Made by a program: the position numbers and the translations under genes | The notes under the pieces: generated by a model | Databases searched by the model: none | What the model saw: only the letters and a program-made list of their open reading frames with translations | What the model was told of the DNA's origin: nothing | DNA from: Anaerolinea thermophila UNI-1 | Lineage (GTDB): Bacteria; Chloroflexota; Anaerolineae; Anaerolineales; Anaerolineaceae | Length of the DNA: 64,000 nucleotides | NCBI RefSeq assembly: GCF_000199675.1 | Contig: NC_014960.1 | Location: forward strand, 1,426,001-1,490,000 | Direction of reading: 5' to 3' | Shown: piece after piece, positions 47,833-56,489 of the stretch | How positions within the stretch are numbered: position 1 is the first letter of the stretch | Layout: every line of letters begins with the position of its first letter

Positions 47833-49530
47833 ATGGAACCTGTTCAGGAAAAACGCTGGAAAATTGCCCCGGTTGTGCCTTCCTACCTGGTTGAGGAACT
47901 CAAAGATTATTCTCCCGTAACGCGGCAATTGTTGTATAACCGCGGAATTACTTCGAAAATTGAAGCCGAGCATTACCTTCAGGCAGATCTCCCTGGGTAC
48001 TCGCCCTTTTTGCTCTCGGGAATGACCGAGGTGGTCGATCGCTTGCTGTATGCGGTGGATCACCGCGAGAAAATTGCTATTTATGGCGATTATGACGTGG
48101 ATGGGGTAACGGCTACTACCCTGATGGTGGAAGTCCTGCAAGCCTATGGTGCAGATGTCCAGTGGTACATTCCCAATCGTTTTGATGAGGGCTACGGCTT
48201 AAACGCCGACGCGGTTCGGGAATTGCACGAACGCGGGGTGGATGTCCTGCTTACGGTGGATTGTGGTATCCGTTCGCCGGGCGAAGCCAGGCTGGCTGCC
48301 CAACAGGGCATGGATATCATCATTAGTGATCATCACCAGCCGGGTAGCGAACTTCCAGAAGCCGTGGGGGTGATTTGTCCGAAACAGGCGGGAAATGTTT
48401 ATCCGTATGAACATCTTTCCGGTGTAGGACTGGCGTTCAAAATTGCTGAAGCCTTGTTGTTGCGTCGTCCTCTTGTTGGCGTATCCGCTCACAACTGGTT
48501 GGATTTGGTTGCTCTTGGCACGGTGGCGGATGTGGTTCCTTTGACAGGTGAAAACCGTTCTCTGGTGCGAAAGGGACTGGAGATTCTCAAACAATCCAAT
48601 CGTGAGGGTATCCTGGCGCTGGCACGGGTTGCTGGTCTCAAACTTCCTTCTATTGAGTCAAGTCATATTGGTTTCATCCTTGGACCGCGTTTGAACGCTG
48701 CTGGCAGGGTAGAGTCGGCAAAGGCAGCCGTTGAATTGTTGCTGGCAAGAGATCTTTTCCAGGCAGGGATTCTGGCTCAGCAACTGGACGCACAGAATCG
48801 TGAGCGCCAGCGTTTGACCCAGGAAGTACAGGAGAGAGCCATTGAGATTGCCAGCGCGGGTAAGAGCGATTATCTGATCATGGCATTTGATCCTGCTTTC
48901 AATCCCGGAGTGGTTGGGCTAGCCGCGTCCAGGCTGGTTGAACTGTACTATCGCCCAGCCATTGTGGGGCAAAGCGAAGAAGATGCCGGTCAAACACGCG
49001 CATCCTGTCGCTCTATCCCTGAATTTCACATTACCCGGGCGCTGGATCAATGTGCAGAGTTGCTGGAGCGACATGGTGGACATCAAGCTGCGGCAGGGTT
49101 TACTGTGAGAAACGAAAACCTCCCTGTTCTTCAAGAACGTTTATCCTCCATTGCAGAGCAGACTTTAGGTAATCTCGACTTAATCCCCTCGCTGCATGCG
49201 GATATGGAACTCCCCCTTTCGGAGATTCAACCTGAGGTTTTATGGGATCTTCGGCGCCTGCAACCTACCGGGGAGGGCAATCCTGAAGCCTTTTTTGTCT
49301 CTCGAGGGGTTCAGGTGAAAGATGCACGCTGTGTTGGTGCTCGTGGTGAACATTTGAAACTTTCTCTGGTGGATGGGCGGATTGTCTGGGATGCTATTGC
49401 GTTTCGTCAGGGACACCATATTCAGAACATGCCGCGGTTTGTGGATGTTCTGTATACCCTGGAGCAAAATACCTATAACGGAAATACTACTCTACAACTC
49501 AGGGTAAGAGATTTGAAACCCGCCCAGTGA
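47833..49530 (+). CDS. recJ: single-stranded-DNA-specific exonuclease RecJ
   Basis: 5'-3' ssDNA exonuclease for recombination and mismatch repair (565 aa). DHH-family motifs are YGDYDVDGVTA (84-94), LTVDCGI, ISDHHQPG and LGTVADVVPL; the DHHA1 part carries ERHGGHQAAAGFTV, and a C-terminal OB-like domain follows. GTGAGGG precedes the ATG, and it is co-transcribed with alr. It ends in a strong terminator that overlaps the stop codon. Confidence 0.95.
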   Translation: MEPVQEKRWKIAPVVPSYLVEELKDYSPVTRQLLYNRGITSKIEAEHYLQADLPGYSPFLLSGMTEVVDRLLYAVDHREKIAIYGDYDVDGVTATTLMVEVLQAYGADVQWYIPNRFDEGYGLNADAVRELHERGVDVLLTVDCGIRSPGEARLAAQQGMDIIISDHHQPGSELPEAVGVICPKQAGNVYPYEHLSGVGLAFKIAEALLLRRPLVGVSAHNWLDLVALGTVADVVPLTGENRSLVRKGLEILKQSNREGILALARVAGLKLPSIESSHIGFILGPRLNAAGRVESAKAAVELLLARDLFQAGILAQQLDAQNRERQRLTQEVQERAIEIASAGKSDYLIMAFDPAFNPGVVGLAASRLVELYYRPAIVGQSEEDAGQTRASCRSIPEFHITRALDQCAELLERHGGHQAAAGFTVRNENLPVLQERLSSIAEQTLGNLDLIPSLHADMELPLSEIQPEVLWDLRRLQPTGEGNPEAFFVSRGVQVKDARCVGARGEHLKLSLVDGRIVWDAIAFRQGHHIQNMPRFVDVLYTLEQNTYNGNTTLQLRVRDLKPAQ

Positions 49531-49546
49531 TTGGGCGGGTTTTTTT
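49519..49546 (+). terminator. terminator of alr-recJ
   Basis: Stem CCCGCCCA (49519-49526) with TGGGCGGG (49532-49539), then seven T. The recJ stop codon lies in the loop. Confidence 0.93.
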
Positions 49547-49548
49547 GA

Positions 49549-50232
49549 TTAATCCACAAAACGGTACTTCAATAATGTCCATACAGCGATGAAGGCGTCT
49601 TTCATCTTGATCTTTTTGCCTTCGGAGTACTCCCGTGGGTTGAATCGGATAGGGACTTCATAAATCCTCACCTTGCGTTTAAGTAGTTTTGCGGTGAATT
49701 CAGGTTCGAATTCAAACCCTCTGGCATGTAAAGGAATTTGAAGGGCAATATCCCGACGAAACAACTTGTACCCGGTTTCCATGTCGGTGAGGATGTTGTT
49801 GTACAGGATATTGGTGATAAAGGTAAGAATTTTATTTGCCACCATGTTCCAGAACAGAATGGGACGTCTGGCTCCGCCCAAAAACCGTGAGCCATATACT
49901 ACATCGGCAATGCCCTCTTCTACGGGTTGAAGCAGAACAGGGTAATCGCGGGGGTCATATTCCAGATCGGCATCCTGAATGATGATCCAGTCTCCTCTGG
50001 CTTGTTGAATGCCTGTGCGAACTGCGGCGCCCTTCCCCTGATTCCTCTCATGAAGAATGACCCGAACGATGGGATCATCTTTCAGAGTTATCAGATAGTC
50101 CCGTGTCCCATCGGTGGAGCCATCGTCCACAATGAGAATTTCCGATGCCAGTTGTACAGCCTTTACGCGGCGAATAATCTCCGCAATGGTTTGAATTTCG
50201 TTGTAAACGGGAATTAAGACGGTGAGATTCAT
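49549..50232 (-). CDS. family 2 glycosyltransferase, dolichyl/undecaprenyl-phosphate sugar synthase-like
   Basis: 227 residues. GT-A fold with LTVLIPVYNE at the N terminus, EILIVDDGSTDGT, IIQDADLEYDPRDY (the DxD-type metal site) and a late MKDAFIAVWTLLKYRF. No membrane segment, as in DPM1-like soluble enzymes that charge a polyprenyl phosphate with a sugar. The ATG at 50232 lies 7 nt after a perfect TATAAT, so the mRNA is probably leaderless. Longer upstream readings would cross the promoter. Divergent from the ECF sigma factor gene. Confidence 0.9.
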   Translation of the reverse strand: MNLTVLIPVYNEIQTIAEIIRRVKAVQLASEILIVDDGSTDGTRDYLITLKDDPIVRVILHERNQGKGAAVRTGIQQARGDWIIIQDADLEYDPRDYPVLLQPVEEGIADVVYGSRFLGGARRPILFWNMVANKILTFITNILYNNILTDMETGYKLFRRDIALQIPLHARGFEFEPEFTAKLLKRKVRIYEVPIRFNPREYSEGKKIKMKDAFIAVWTLLKYRFVD

Positions 50233-50239
50233 GGGGCTG

Positions 50240-50245
50240 ATTATA
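50240..50245 (-). promoter_or_regulatory. -10 box for the glycosyltransferase gene, leaderless start
   Basis: TATAAT on the minus strand, 7 nt (CAGCCCC) before the ATG at 50232. Confidence 0.6.
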
Positions 50246-50274
50246 ATGGGGAGAGAAAAGGATAAGCAAGATTT

Positions 50275-50334
50275 TTGCAAAGAATGAAAGGCTGTTGCAA
50301 AGCCCTTGCAACTTCTCCTGGAAGTATTCGTATA
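50275..50334 (+). promoter_or_regulatory. TTGCAA repeats and possible ECF-type promoter of the sigma operon
   Basis: TTGCAA occurs at 50275, 50295 and 50306; the first two are followed by AG. The last copy is part of TGCAAC (50307-50312), which with CGTATA (50329-50334) at a 16-nt spacing looks like an ECF sigma promoter. This would let the operon's own sigma factor transcribe it. No standard sigma-70 boxes are clear here. Confidence 0.4.
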
Positions 50335-50364
50335 TGGTAGTAGAAAGAAAGACAGGAGTAACTG

Positions 50365-50958
50365 GTGAGCCACCTGGAAACAGAATGGATACAACAAGCC
50401 ATTCAGGGCAATGAGGATGCTTTTGCCTATCTTGTGGAGTTGTATCAAAGACCGGTTTATAACCTCTGTTACCGCATGTTGGGAAACGCTCAGGAAGCGG
50501 AAGACGCCGCGCAGGAAGCGTTTTGGCGGGCTTATCAGGCTCTGCGTCGATATGATCCTCAGCGTCCGTTCATTACCTGGCTACTCTCCATTGCCGCCCA
50601 TTACTGCATAGACCAGCAACGTAAACGCCGCATACCTCTGCTGGATCTGGATCTTTTACCCGAAGAAGACATTCCCGACGGTGCGCCTGACCCTGCCAGA
50701 GTGATCGCCGAGAGAGACAGTCAGGAGCAAATTCACCAACTTCTGAAAAAACTTTCTTCACTGGATCGTGCCGCCATTATTCTGCGGTACTGGTATGACT
50801 TCTCGGAGGAAGAAATTGCCCGTACCCTTTCACTGACCGTGAGTGCCGTGAAAAGCCGTTTGTTTCGTGCAAGGCGGGAATTGGCAGAACGATACCAGAT
50901 TGAAATGGAAAAGCCTCTTGTGGGAAGGAGAGCCAATGAAACCACATCAACCGTTTGA
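50365..50958 (+). CDS. ECF-type RNA polymerase sigma factor
   Basis: 197 residues. Region 2 (DAFAYLVELYQRPVYNLCYRMLGNAQEAEDAAQEAFWRAY, about 18-55) and region 4 (LDRAAIILRYWYDFSEEEIARTLSLTVSAVKSRLFRARREL, about 133-175) are typical. GTG start with CAGGAG 8 nt upstream. It overlaps the anti-sigma gene by 23 nt, and the pair is followed by two envelope lipoprotein genes, so an extracytoplasmic stress role is likely. Confidence 0.94.
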   Translation: MSHLETEWIQQAIQGNEDAFAYLVELYQRPVYNLCYRMLGNAQEAEDAAQEAFWRAYQALRRYDPQRPFITWLLSIAAHYCIDQQRKRRIPLLDLDLLPEEDIPDGAPDPARVIAERDSQEQIHQLLKKLSSLDRAAIILRYWYDFSEEEIARTLSLTVSAVKSRLFRARRELAERYQIEMEKPLVGRRANETTSTV

Positions 50959-51481
50959 AACCTGGATTTTTGACGAACATCTTTCACCGGAGGAGCAACA
51001 GAGGCTTACAGAGCATCTGCGCCAGTGTGAATCCTGCCGTGCTTTGCAACAGAAATGGTTTGAAGCCCGGGGCGCTTTGCAGGAAAAGAGCATGGCTGCC
51101 CCACGAGCAGGATTTGTCCAACGCTGGAAATCCAGTCTGGTGGAGCGGAAAGAGCGTGAACAGCGAAAACAAGCCTGGAGAGTCTTCTGGATTTTTTCCG
51201 GAGTGGCTTCCGGGGTGCTGGTTGGCGTTCTTGTATTCTTCCTCACCAGATTTTCTATGGCAGAGTGGCTCAAGTTAAGTGTAGAAGTCATCCATCAATT
51301 CTTAGGCTTAACTTCTTCTTTAGGTGGGATTCTCTCAGCATGGATGCAATTAACGCCGATTCCATTGCATCTGTTTGTATCTCTGTTGTTCCTGTTATCC
51401 CTGTTGGGTTTAATAGTATTGTGGTTCGTGGTATTGTCTCGAACGTTTAGAAAGGGGGAGGAGCGCTCTTATGAACATTAA
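50936..51481 (+). CDS. zinc-finger anti-sigma factor, membrane-bound
   Basis: 181 residues. The N-terminal cytoplasmic part has the anti-sigma zinc motif Hx3CxxC (EHLRQCESC, about 29-37). Two membrane segments follow (about 84-107, FSGVASGVLVGVLVFFLTRF, and about 142-170, LFVSLLFLLSLLGLIVLWFVVL) with an external loop between. It should hold the sigma factor at the membrane until a signal arrives. GAAGGAG precedes the ATG. Overlaps the next gene by 11 nt. Confidence 0.88.
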   Translation: MKPHQPFETWIFDEHLSPEEQQRLTEHLRQCESCRALQQKWFEARGALQEKSMAAPRAGFVQRWKSSLVERKEREQRKQAWRVFWIFSGVASGVLVGVLVFFLTRFSMAEWLKLSVEVIHQFLGLTSSLGGILSAWMQLTPIPLHLFVSLLFLLSLLGLIVLWFVVLSRTFRKGEERSYEH

Positions 51482-52436
51482 ATTCAGATGGATTGGATTT
51501 GCGGTGGTGGTTGTCTTTCTCTTTGCCCTCTCAGGGTGTGTGTCAACAACTTCTGTGTTCTCCGGGAACGGAGCCGTGATTGGGCAAAGTTTTATCCTGA
51601 GAGAAGGAGAAACCTGGGATCAGGACCTTTCGATTATTGGGGGTTCTGCGGTACTGGAAAAGGGTTCTGTGGTAAACGGAGATGTCGCATTGATTGGCGG
51701 GACCCTACTCGTGGACGGGACGGTCACCGGGGATATCAGCGCGATGGGGGGGGTAATCTCCCTGGGCAGCCATGCTGTTGTTGAGGGGGACATTGTGACG
51801 CTCGGAGCCAATCTTAACCGCGACACCGGTAGTGTGGTGAAGGGGCAGTTTCAGAATGATTTTCCATCTTTCTCTTTCCCTGTCCAGCCGGTGACGCCAC
51901 GGTTTGGGATCTTCGACACCCTCATGAATATCTTCTGGCGGGTGTTTCAAGCCTTTGCCCTGGGGGCGCTTGCGGTGCTGGTTGCTTTGTTCATGCTCCA
52001 GCCTTTAGAGCGGGTAGGAACGACGATGCAATCCACCCCTGTTCAATCAGGTGTTGTCGGGTTTCTCACTTTCCTGGTGGGGTTGGGGGTTTTGCTGGTG
52101 ATGGCTATTACCATTATTTTCCTGCCATTGAGTTTGCTGGGCATTCTAGCGTTGGGACTGGCATGGATTTATGGCTGGCTTGCTACAGGACTGCTGACAG
52201 GCGAGAAGATTGCCGAACTCTTTCACACTTCATGGAGTGGGCCTGTGAGTGCGGGGGTTGGAACCCTTGTGCTCTCGTTGATGGCGAACCTGTTGGGGGC
52301 AATCCCCTGTGTGGGCTGGATGATCCCCTTTGTGGTAACCATGATAGGGTTAGGCGCAGTGATTCTCTCCCGCTTTGGGACACAAAAATACCCTGTGCCT
52401 GTTCCTGTTGTACCGTCATCATCTGCTATGGAATGA
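51471..52436 (+). CDS. lipoprotein with bactofilin-like beta-helix and C-terminal membrane segments
   Basis: 321 residues. Lipoprotein signal with lipobox LSGC (Cys near 23), then a short right-handed beta-helix (about 45-125) made of repeated VxGDxxxxGGxxxVxGxVxGD units, as in polymer-forming bactofilins. Four hydrophobic segments follow (about 155-300). GGAGG precedes the ATG. Within the sigma/anti-sigma operon it is a likely envelope target or sensor. Lipidation of a protein that also has membrane helices is unusual but seen in related families. Confidence 0.8.
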   Translation: MNIKFRWIGFAVVVVFLFALSGCVSTTSVFSGNGAVIGQSFILREGETWDQDLSIIGGSAVLEKGSVVNGDVALIGGTLLVDGTVTGDISAMGGVISLGSHAVVEGDIVTLGANLNRDTGSVVKGQFQNDFPSFSFPVQPVTPRFGIFDTLMNIFWRVFQAFALGALAVLVALFMLQPLERVGTTMQSTPVQSGVVGFLTFLVGLGVLLVMAITIIFLPLSLLGILALGLAWIYGWLATGLLTGEKIAELFHTSWSGPVSAGVGTLVLSLMANLLGAIPCVGWMIPFVVTMIGLGAVILSRFGTQKYPVPVPVVPSSSAME

Positions 52437-52467
52437 ATGTTGCAACAAGTGAGGGGAGGAGGATAGG

Positions 52468-53319
52468 ATGAAAAGGTACGCATTTCTCATCTGGTTAGGA
52501 CTTCTGATGCTTCTTGCTCTTGCCTGTACCATTGAATTGCCTTTGCCTGAGGTCAGATTGATTGCACCACAAACCTACGAGATTAAAGAACCTTATCCAG
52601 ATCAGGAACCGGCTGAGTTGCTGATTCGCATGGGAGCGGGAGAGTTAACCCTGTCTGGTGGCGCTGACAATCTTGTTGAAGGGAAGGTTGAATATAACGT
52701 GGAGGGTTGGGAGCCAGAAATCCAGCGAGAGGGGCGTGAAGTACGGGTTGAACAGGGAGTAAAAAGCGCAAATTTTACCCGGGGTGTTCAGAATCTGGTA
52801 AATCGCTGGGAATTAACCCTGGGAAAGCGTTCCATGGACTTTGCCCTTGAGGCGGGCGCATATGATGGAAACCTGGATTTTTCCGATGTCCCTCTGACTC
52901 GACTCAGGATTTCCGATGGTGCCAGTAAGGTACGGGTTGTTTTCAATGTGCCCAACCCAGAGGTGATGCGCAGTTTTACTTACGAGACCGGGGCATCCAA
53001 TATTACGTTGAAAAAACTGGCAAATGCCAATTTTGAAGAAATGACCTTCAAGGGGGGAGCGGGCAATTTTACGCTGGATTTCAGCGGAAAACTTCAGCGG
53101 GAGGCCAGGGTCTGGATTGACAGTGGATTGGGCAATATGACCGTCATCGTCCCTGCCGATGCAAATTGTCGAATTGTCCTTTCAGGTGGCTTAACCAATG
53201 TCTCTACGGAAGGAACATGGACGATTCAGGGACAGGAATATCGCACAAAAGGTGAAGGACCCCAACTGCGTATAGATATTAATGTAGGGGTGGGTAACCT
53301 TAAGTTGGTCAGTGAGTAA
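52468..53319 (+). CDS. lipoprotein with toast-rack (LiaF-like) beta domain
   Basis: 283 residues. Lipobox LLALAC (Cys near 20), then a repeated beta structure (MGAGELTLSGGADNLVEGKVEYN, DGASKVRVVFN, ETGASNITLKKL, GGAGNFTLDFSG, GLGNMTVIVPADANCRI, GVGNLKLVS). This is the toast-rack fold of LiaF/DUF4097-like proteins, which act in envelope stress. GGAGGAGG precedes the ATG. Last gene of the sigma operon; a GACGC/GCGTC hairpin follows. Confidence 0.83.
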   Translation: MKRYAFLIWLGLLMLLALACTIELPLPEVRLIAPQTYEIKEPYPDQEPAELLIRMGAGELTLSGGADNLVEGKVEYNVEGWEPEIQREGREVRVEQGVKSANFTRGVQNLVNRWELTLGKRSMDFALEAGAYDGNLDFSDVPLTRLRISDGASKVRVVFNVPNPEVMRSFTYETGASNITLKKLANANFEEMTFKGGAGNFTLDFSGKLQREARVWIDSGLGNMTVIVPADANCRIVLSGGLTNVSTEGTWTIQGQEYRTKGEGPQLRIDINVGVGNLKLVSE

Positions 53320-53342
53320 ATCTCGAAGGCATGATTTTTCAA

Positions 53343-53378
53343 AACGACGCTGGTTCATCGGCGTCGTTGTTTTATAAT
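53343..53378 (+). terminator. terminator of the sigma operon overlapping the next promoter
   Basis: Stem AACGACGC (53343-53350) with GCGTCGTT (53361-53368), followed by GTTTT. The TATAAT at 53373-53378 right after it is the -10 box of the transporter gene, whose ATG (53387) lies 8 nt further. Confidence 0.65.
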
Positions 53379-53386
53379 CGGGAGTT

Positions 53387-54613
53387 ATGAATTTCTGGAT
53401 TAACCTTGTCATCGTGTTGGTCACCTATGTTGGCATTGCATTGGGAAAATGGCCTCGCTTATCCGTTAACCGTACTACCCTTACCGTCATTGGGGTAGGG
53501 CTTTTGTTAGCCTTTGGGCAGATCCCATTCGAGAAACTTCGCGATTATCTGGATATTGATACCCTGATTCTGCTTTTCAGTATGATGGTGGTAAACGCCC
53601 ATCTGCAACTGGCGGGTTTTTTCCGCGTTGCTGCTCACCTGTTGTTCCGTCTGACGCGGGGACCCAAGGTGTTTCTTGCGGTAGAAATTTTGCTTGCCGG
53701 GGTGCTCAGCGCCCTTTTCTTGAACGATACCATTTGTTTAATGCTTACCCCATTGGTGTTGAGTTTGTTGTTGAGCCTCGGTCGCAATCCTATCCCTTAC
53801 CTGATTGCCCTTGCTACAGCCGCCAATATTGGCTCAACTGCCACATTAACGGGGAATCCCCAAAACATGATTATTGGCGTTTCGTCAGGCATTCCTTATG
53901 CGCAGTTCGCGGGGGCATTGACTCCGGTGGCTTTGTTGGGTTTGGGGGTGGTTTGGGTGGTTCTGGTGCTCTTTTATCCTCAGGAATTTCGCGACAAACG
54001 TTTTCCGGATATGCAGTCCTCCCAATTAAATATCCTCAGGCCTCAACTGACCAAAACGTTGCTGGTCATTTTGGCAATGCTGGTTGGTTTTCTGGCGGGA
54101 GTTCCTGTGGCGCTGGCGGCTTTTCTGGCAGCGTGCGTGCTCTTTTTCACCCGTCGGGTGGATCCGGATAAAGTGCTGGCAGAAATTGATTGGAGCCTGC
54201 TGGTTTTCTTTGCTGCACTCTTCATCCTCACCGGTGCATTGGAAGCCAATGGGATTACGCAACGCCTGTTTGAGGCATTGAATTTCCAGGGTAATTTGAA
54301 TGTTTTAGGGCTCACCTCGGTCTCGGTTGTCTTGAGCAATCTGGTCTCGAATGTGCCGGCGGTCATGCTCTTGCGTCCGGTTGTGGCAGGTTCTGCCCAG
54401 CCGGTAGCCGGTTGGTTGACTCTTGCCGCATCCTCTACCCTGGCAGGCAACTTAACCTTGCTTGGCTCGGTTGCCAATCTGATTGTGGCGGAGATTGCTA
54501 GCCGCAGGCAGGTGAATCTGTCTTTTGGGGAATATACCCGCAGTGGGGTGGTGATCACCTTCCTGACGTTGATCATCAGTGTATTATGGCTTCAAGCCAT
54601 GGTTTGGCGTTAA
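53387..54613 (+). CDS. anion transporter/NhaD-like permease of the ion transporter superfamily
   Basis: 408 residues with about 11 membrane segments. Family motifs are FLNDTICLMLTPLVLSLL and ATAANIGSTATLTGNPQNMIIG in the first half and SNLVSNVPAVMLLRP and SSTLAGNLTLLGSVANLIVAE in the second, the two-fold repeat typical of ArsB/SLC13/NhaD proteins. The substrate (dicarboxylate, sulfate, arsenite or Na+) cannot be decided. GGAG is 3 nt before the ATG, and TATAAT only 8 nt before it. Its end overlaps nadD by 4 nt, tail to tail. Confidence 0.87.
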   Translation: MNFWINLVIVLVTYVGIALGKWPRLSVNRTTLTVIGVGLLLAFGQIPFEKLRDYLDIDTLILLFSMMVVNAHLQLAGFFRVAAHLLFRLTRGPKVFLAVEILLAGVLSALFLNDTICLMLTPLVLSLLLSLGRNPIPYLIALATAANIGSTATLTGNPQNMIIGVSSGIPYAQFAGALTPVALLGLGVVWVVLVLFYPQEFRDKRFPDMQSSQLNILRPQLTKTLLVILAMLVGFLAGVPVALAAFLAACVLFFTRRVDPDKVLAEIDWSLLVFFAALFILTGALEANGITQRLFEALNFQGNLNVLGLTSVSVVLSNLVSNVPAVMLLRPVVAGSAQPVAGWLTLAASSTLAGNLTLLGSVANLIVAEIASRRQVNLSFGEYTRSGVVITFLTLIISVLWLQAMVWR

Positions 54614-55236
54614 TTCCCTGGGAACTGGTAAAGGTGATATTGTTCGATGATTCTGGCGACGCCTTCAGGTACCATGTAACGATAAGGTTGTCCGGAGGAG
54701 ATCCGCTGCCGGATTTCGTGTGAAGCAATTTGCAAAAGTGGAGCGTTGAAAAAGAATACTTTTTCCCGAAGCCCTGGAAGGGAAGTTTCCAATATTTCCC
54801 AATCCAGGACGACTTCAGGACGTCTGAGGACGCCAATGCCATCAAGAAGGCTGACCAGTTTTGCAGGCTGATGCCAGAGCGGTAAATCTCTGAGAGAATC
54901 CTCGCCCATGAGATAAAAAAGTTCGCTGTCAGGCAATTTCTCCCTCAACAGGCGCACAGTTTCCACGGCGTATTGTGGAGGGGGGAGTTCCGCTTCAAGC
55001 GTGCTGATCTCAAAACGGGCATAGTCCTTCAGGGCTTCTTTTAACATTTCCAGCCGAAGGACAAAGGGGGTAATCTCCACCCCGCGTTTGTGTGGAGGAT
55101 TGGGGGTAATCATCCACAACACCTGACTCAAATTGAGTTGATGCAGGGCTTCTTCTGCCAGTGCTAAATGAGCCATATGGGGTGGGTCAAAAGTCCCCCC
55201 AAAAACACCCACGCGCGAAAGGGTCAGTCCTGCCAT
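54610..55236 (-). CDS. nadD: nicotinate-nucleotide adenylyltransferase
   Basis: Makes deamido-NAD from nicotinate mononucleotide and ATP (208 aa). VGVFGGTFDPPHMAHL (9-24) is the nucleotidyltransferase T/HxGH site; MGEDSLRDLPLWHQ and the C-terminal ISSGQPYRYMVPEGVARII are diagnostic of NadD. It overlaps the obg stop by 13 nt; obg-nadD adjacency is common in bacteria. Confidence 0.95.
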   Translation of the reverse strand: MAGLTLSRVGVFGGTFDPPHMAHLALAEEALHQLNLSQVLWMITPNPPHKRGVEITPFVLRLEMLKEALKDYARFEISTLEAELPPPQYAVETVRLLREKLPDSELFYLMGEDSLRDLPLWHQPAKLVSLLDGIGVLRRPEVVLDWEILETSLPGLREKVFFFNAPLLQIASHEIRQRISSGQPYRYMVPEGVARIIEQYHLYQFPGN

Positions 55237-56483
55237 TCCAGTTCGTAGTCGCCAATAAAAACGGATTCCCCTTCCTGGATGCCTGCCTTGCGCAAGGCTT
55301 CTTCAACCCCCAACGTTTCAATCAGTTTTTGGAAACGGCGCACGGGGGCTTCATATTCCCAGTAGGTCATGGAAGCAGCGCGTTCCAGGGCTTTGGAATG
55401 TACGCGCCAGCCGCCAGGTACCCGTTCGATGGTAAAAGCGCGGGGGTCTTCTCCCGGCCGGTAAACGGGGAGCGCGGGAATTTCCTCGACTTTGGGCGCT
55501 TTCTGGAGCATTTCTGCGGCTTTCCAGAGCAGTTCTTTTACTCCGGTTCGAGCCAGTGCCGATATCGCATAAGGCTCTACGCCATGGTTTCGCAGTTGTT
55601 TTTGAATTTCAGGCCAGCGTTCCTGAACTTCGGGTAAATCAATTTTGTTCAAAGCCACCAGTTGAGGTTTTTCAGCCAGTTTTTCGTCAAACAGCGCCAG
55701 TTCGGTGTTAATTTGCGAGTAGTCTGCCAATGGATCTTCAGATAATCCATCTAGAAGGTGAATGAGGACGCGGGTACGTTGTATGTGGCGCAGGAAAGCA
55801 TCGCCCAGCCCTACTCCCTGATGGGCGCCTTCAATCAGCCCAGGAATATCTGCCAGTACCAGGGTGGTGTTGATGTCCAGTTCGGCAACCCCCAAATTGG
55901 GTTCCAGCGTAGTGAACGGGTAATCGGCAATTTTGGGTCTCGCGTTGGTCACTGCTGCCAGTAGACTGGACTTGCCGGCATTAGGCACGCCTACAATTCC
56001 AACATCGGCAATTAATTTGAGTTCCAGGCGTAAAATCCGTTCTTCCCCGGGTTCACCTTTCTCCGCCATTTTAGGTACCTGGTTGGAAGGGGTGGCAAAA
56101 TGTTGATTTCCCCGGCCGCCTCGGCCACCATGTGCAACGATTAACCTCTGTCCAGGTTGGGTGAGATCCCCAAGCAACTCACCGGTTTCTGCATCCATGA
56201 CCACTGTGCCTGGAGGAACAGGAATGATCAGATCGGGAGCCGATTTCCCGCTCATATTATTGGGGCCCCCGCGGGCGCCATCCTGAGCATGGTAGCGATC
56301 TTTGTAACGGAAAGCAACCAGCGTGTTGAGAGTGGGTTTCACTTCCAAAACCACGTTTCCCCCTCTCCCACCGTCTCCGCCATCGGGGCCACCGTGGGGA
56401 ACGTATTTTTCGCGGTGGAAATGCACCATTCCATCTCCACCGCGACCGCCTCTAACTTTAATGATGGCTTCATCAACAAACAT
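55224..56483 (-). CDS. obg: GTPase ObgE/CgtA
   Basis: Ribosome-assembly and stress GTPase (419 aa). The glycine-rich Obg fold (1-158, VRGGRGGDGMVHFHREKYVPHGGPDGGDGG) is followed by the G domain: GVPNAGKSSLLAAV, the Thr-switch YPFTTLEPNLG, DIPGLIEGAHQG, NKIDL. A C-terminal Obg-type OCT domain (about 345-419) follows. The ATG lies 6 nt after TAAAAT (56490-56495), so the mRNA is probably leaderless. Confidence 0.96.
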   Translation of the reverse strand: MFVDEAIIKVRGGRGGDGMVHFHREKYVPHGGPDGGDGGRGGNVVLEVKPTLNTLVAFRYKDRYHAQDGARGGPNNMSGKSAPDLIIPVPPGTVVMDAETGELLGDLTQPGQRLIVAHGGRGGRGNQHFATPSNQVPKMAEKGEPGEERILRLELKLIADVGIVGVPNAGKSSLLAAVTNARPKIADYPFTTLEPNLGVAELDINTTLVLADIPGLIEGAHQGVGLGDAFLRHIQRTRVLIHLLDGLSEDPLADYSQINTELALFDEKLAEKPQLVALNKIDLPEVQERWPEIQKQLRNHGVEPYAISALARTGVKELLWKAAEMLQKAPKVEEIPALPVYRPGEDPRAFTIERVPGGWRVHSKALERAASMTYWEYEAPVRRFQKLIETLGVEEALRKAGIQEGESVFIGDYELEWQD

Positions 56484-56489
56484 ACGCTA

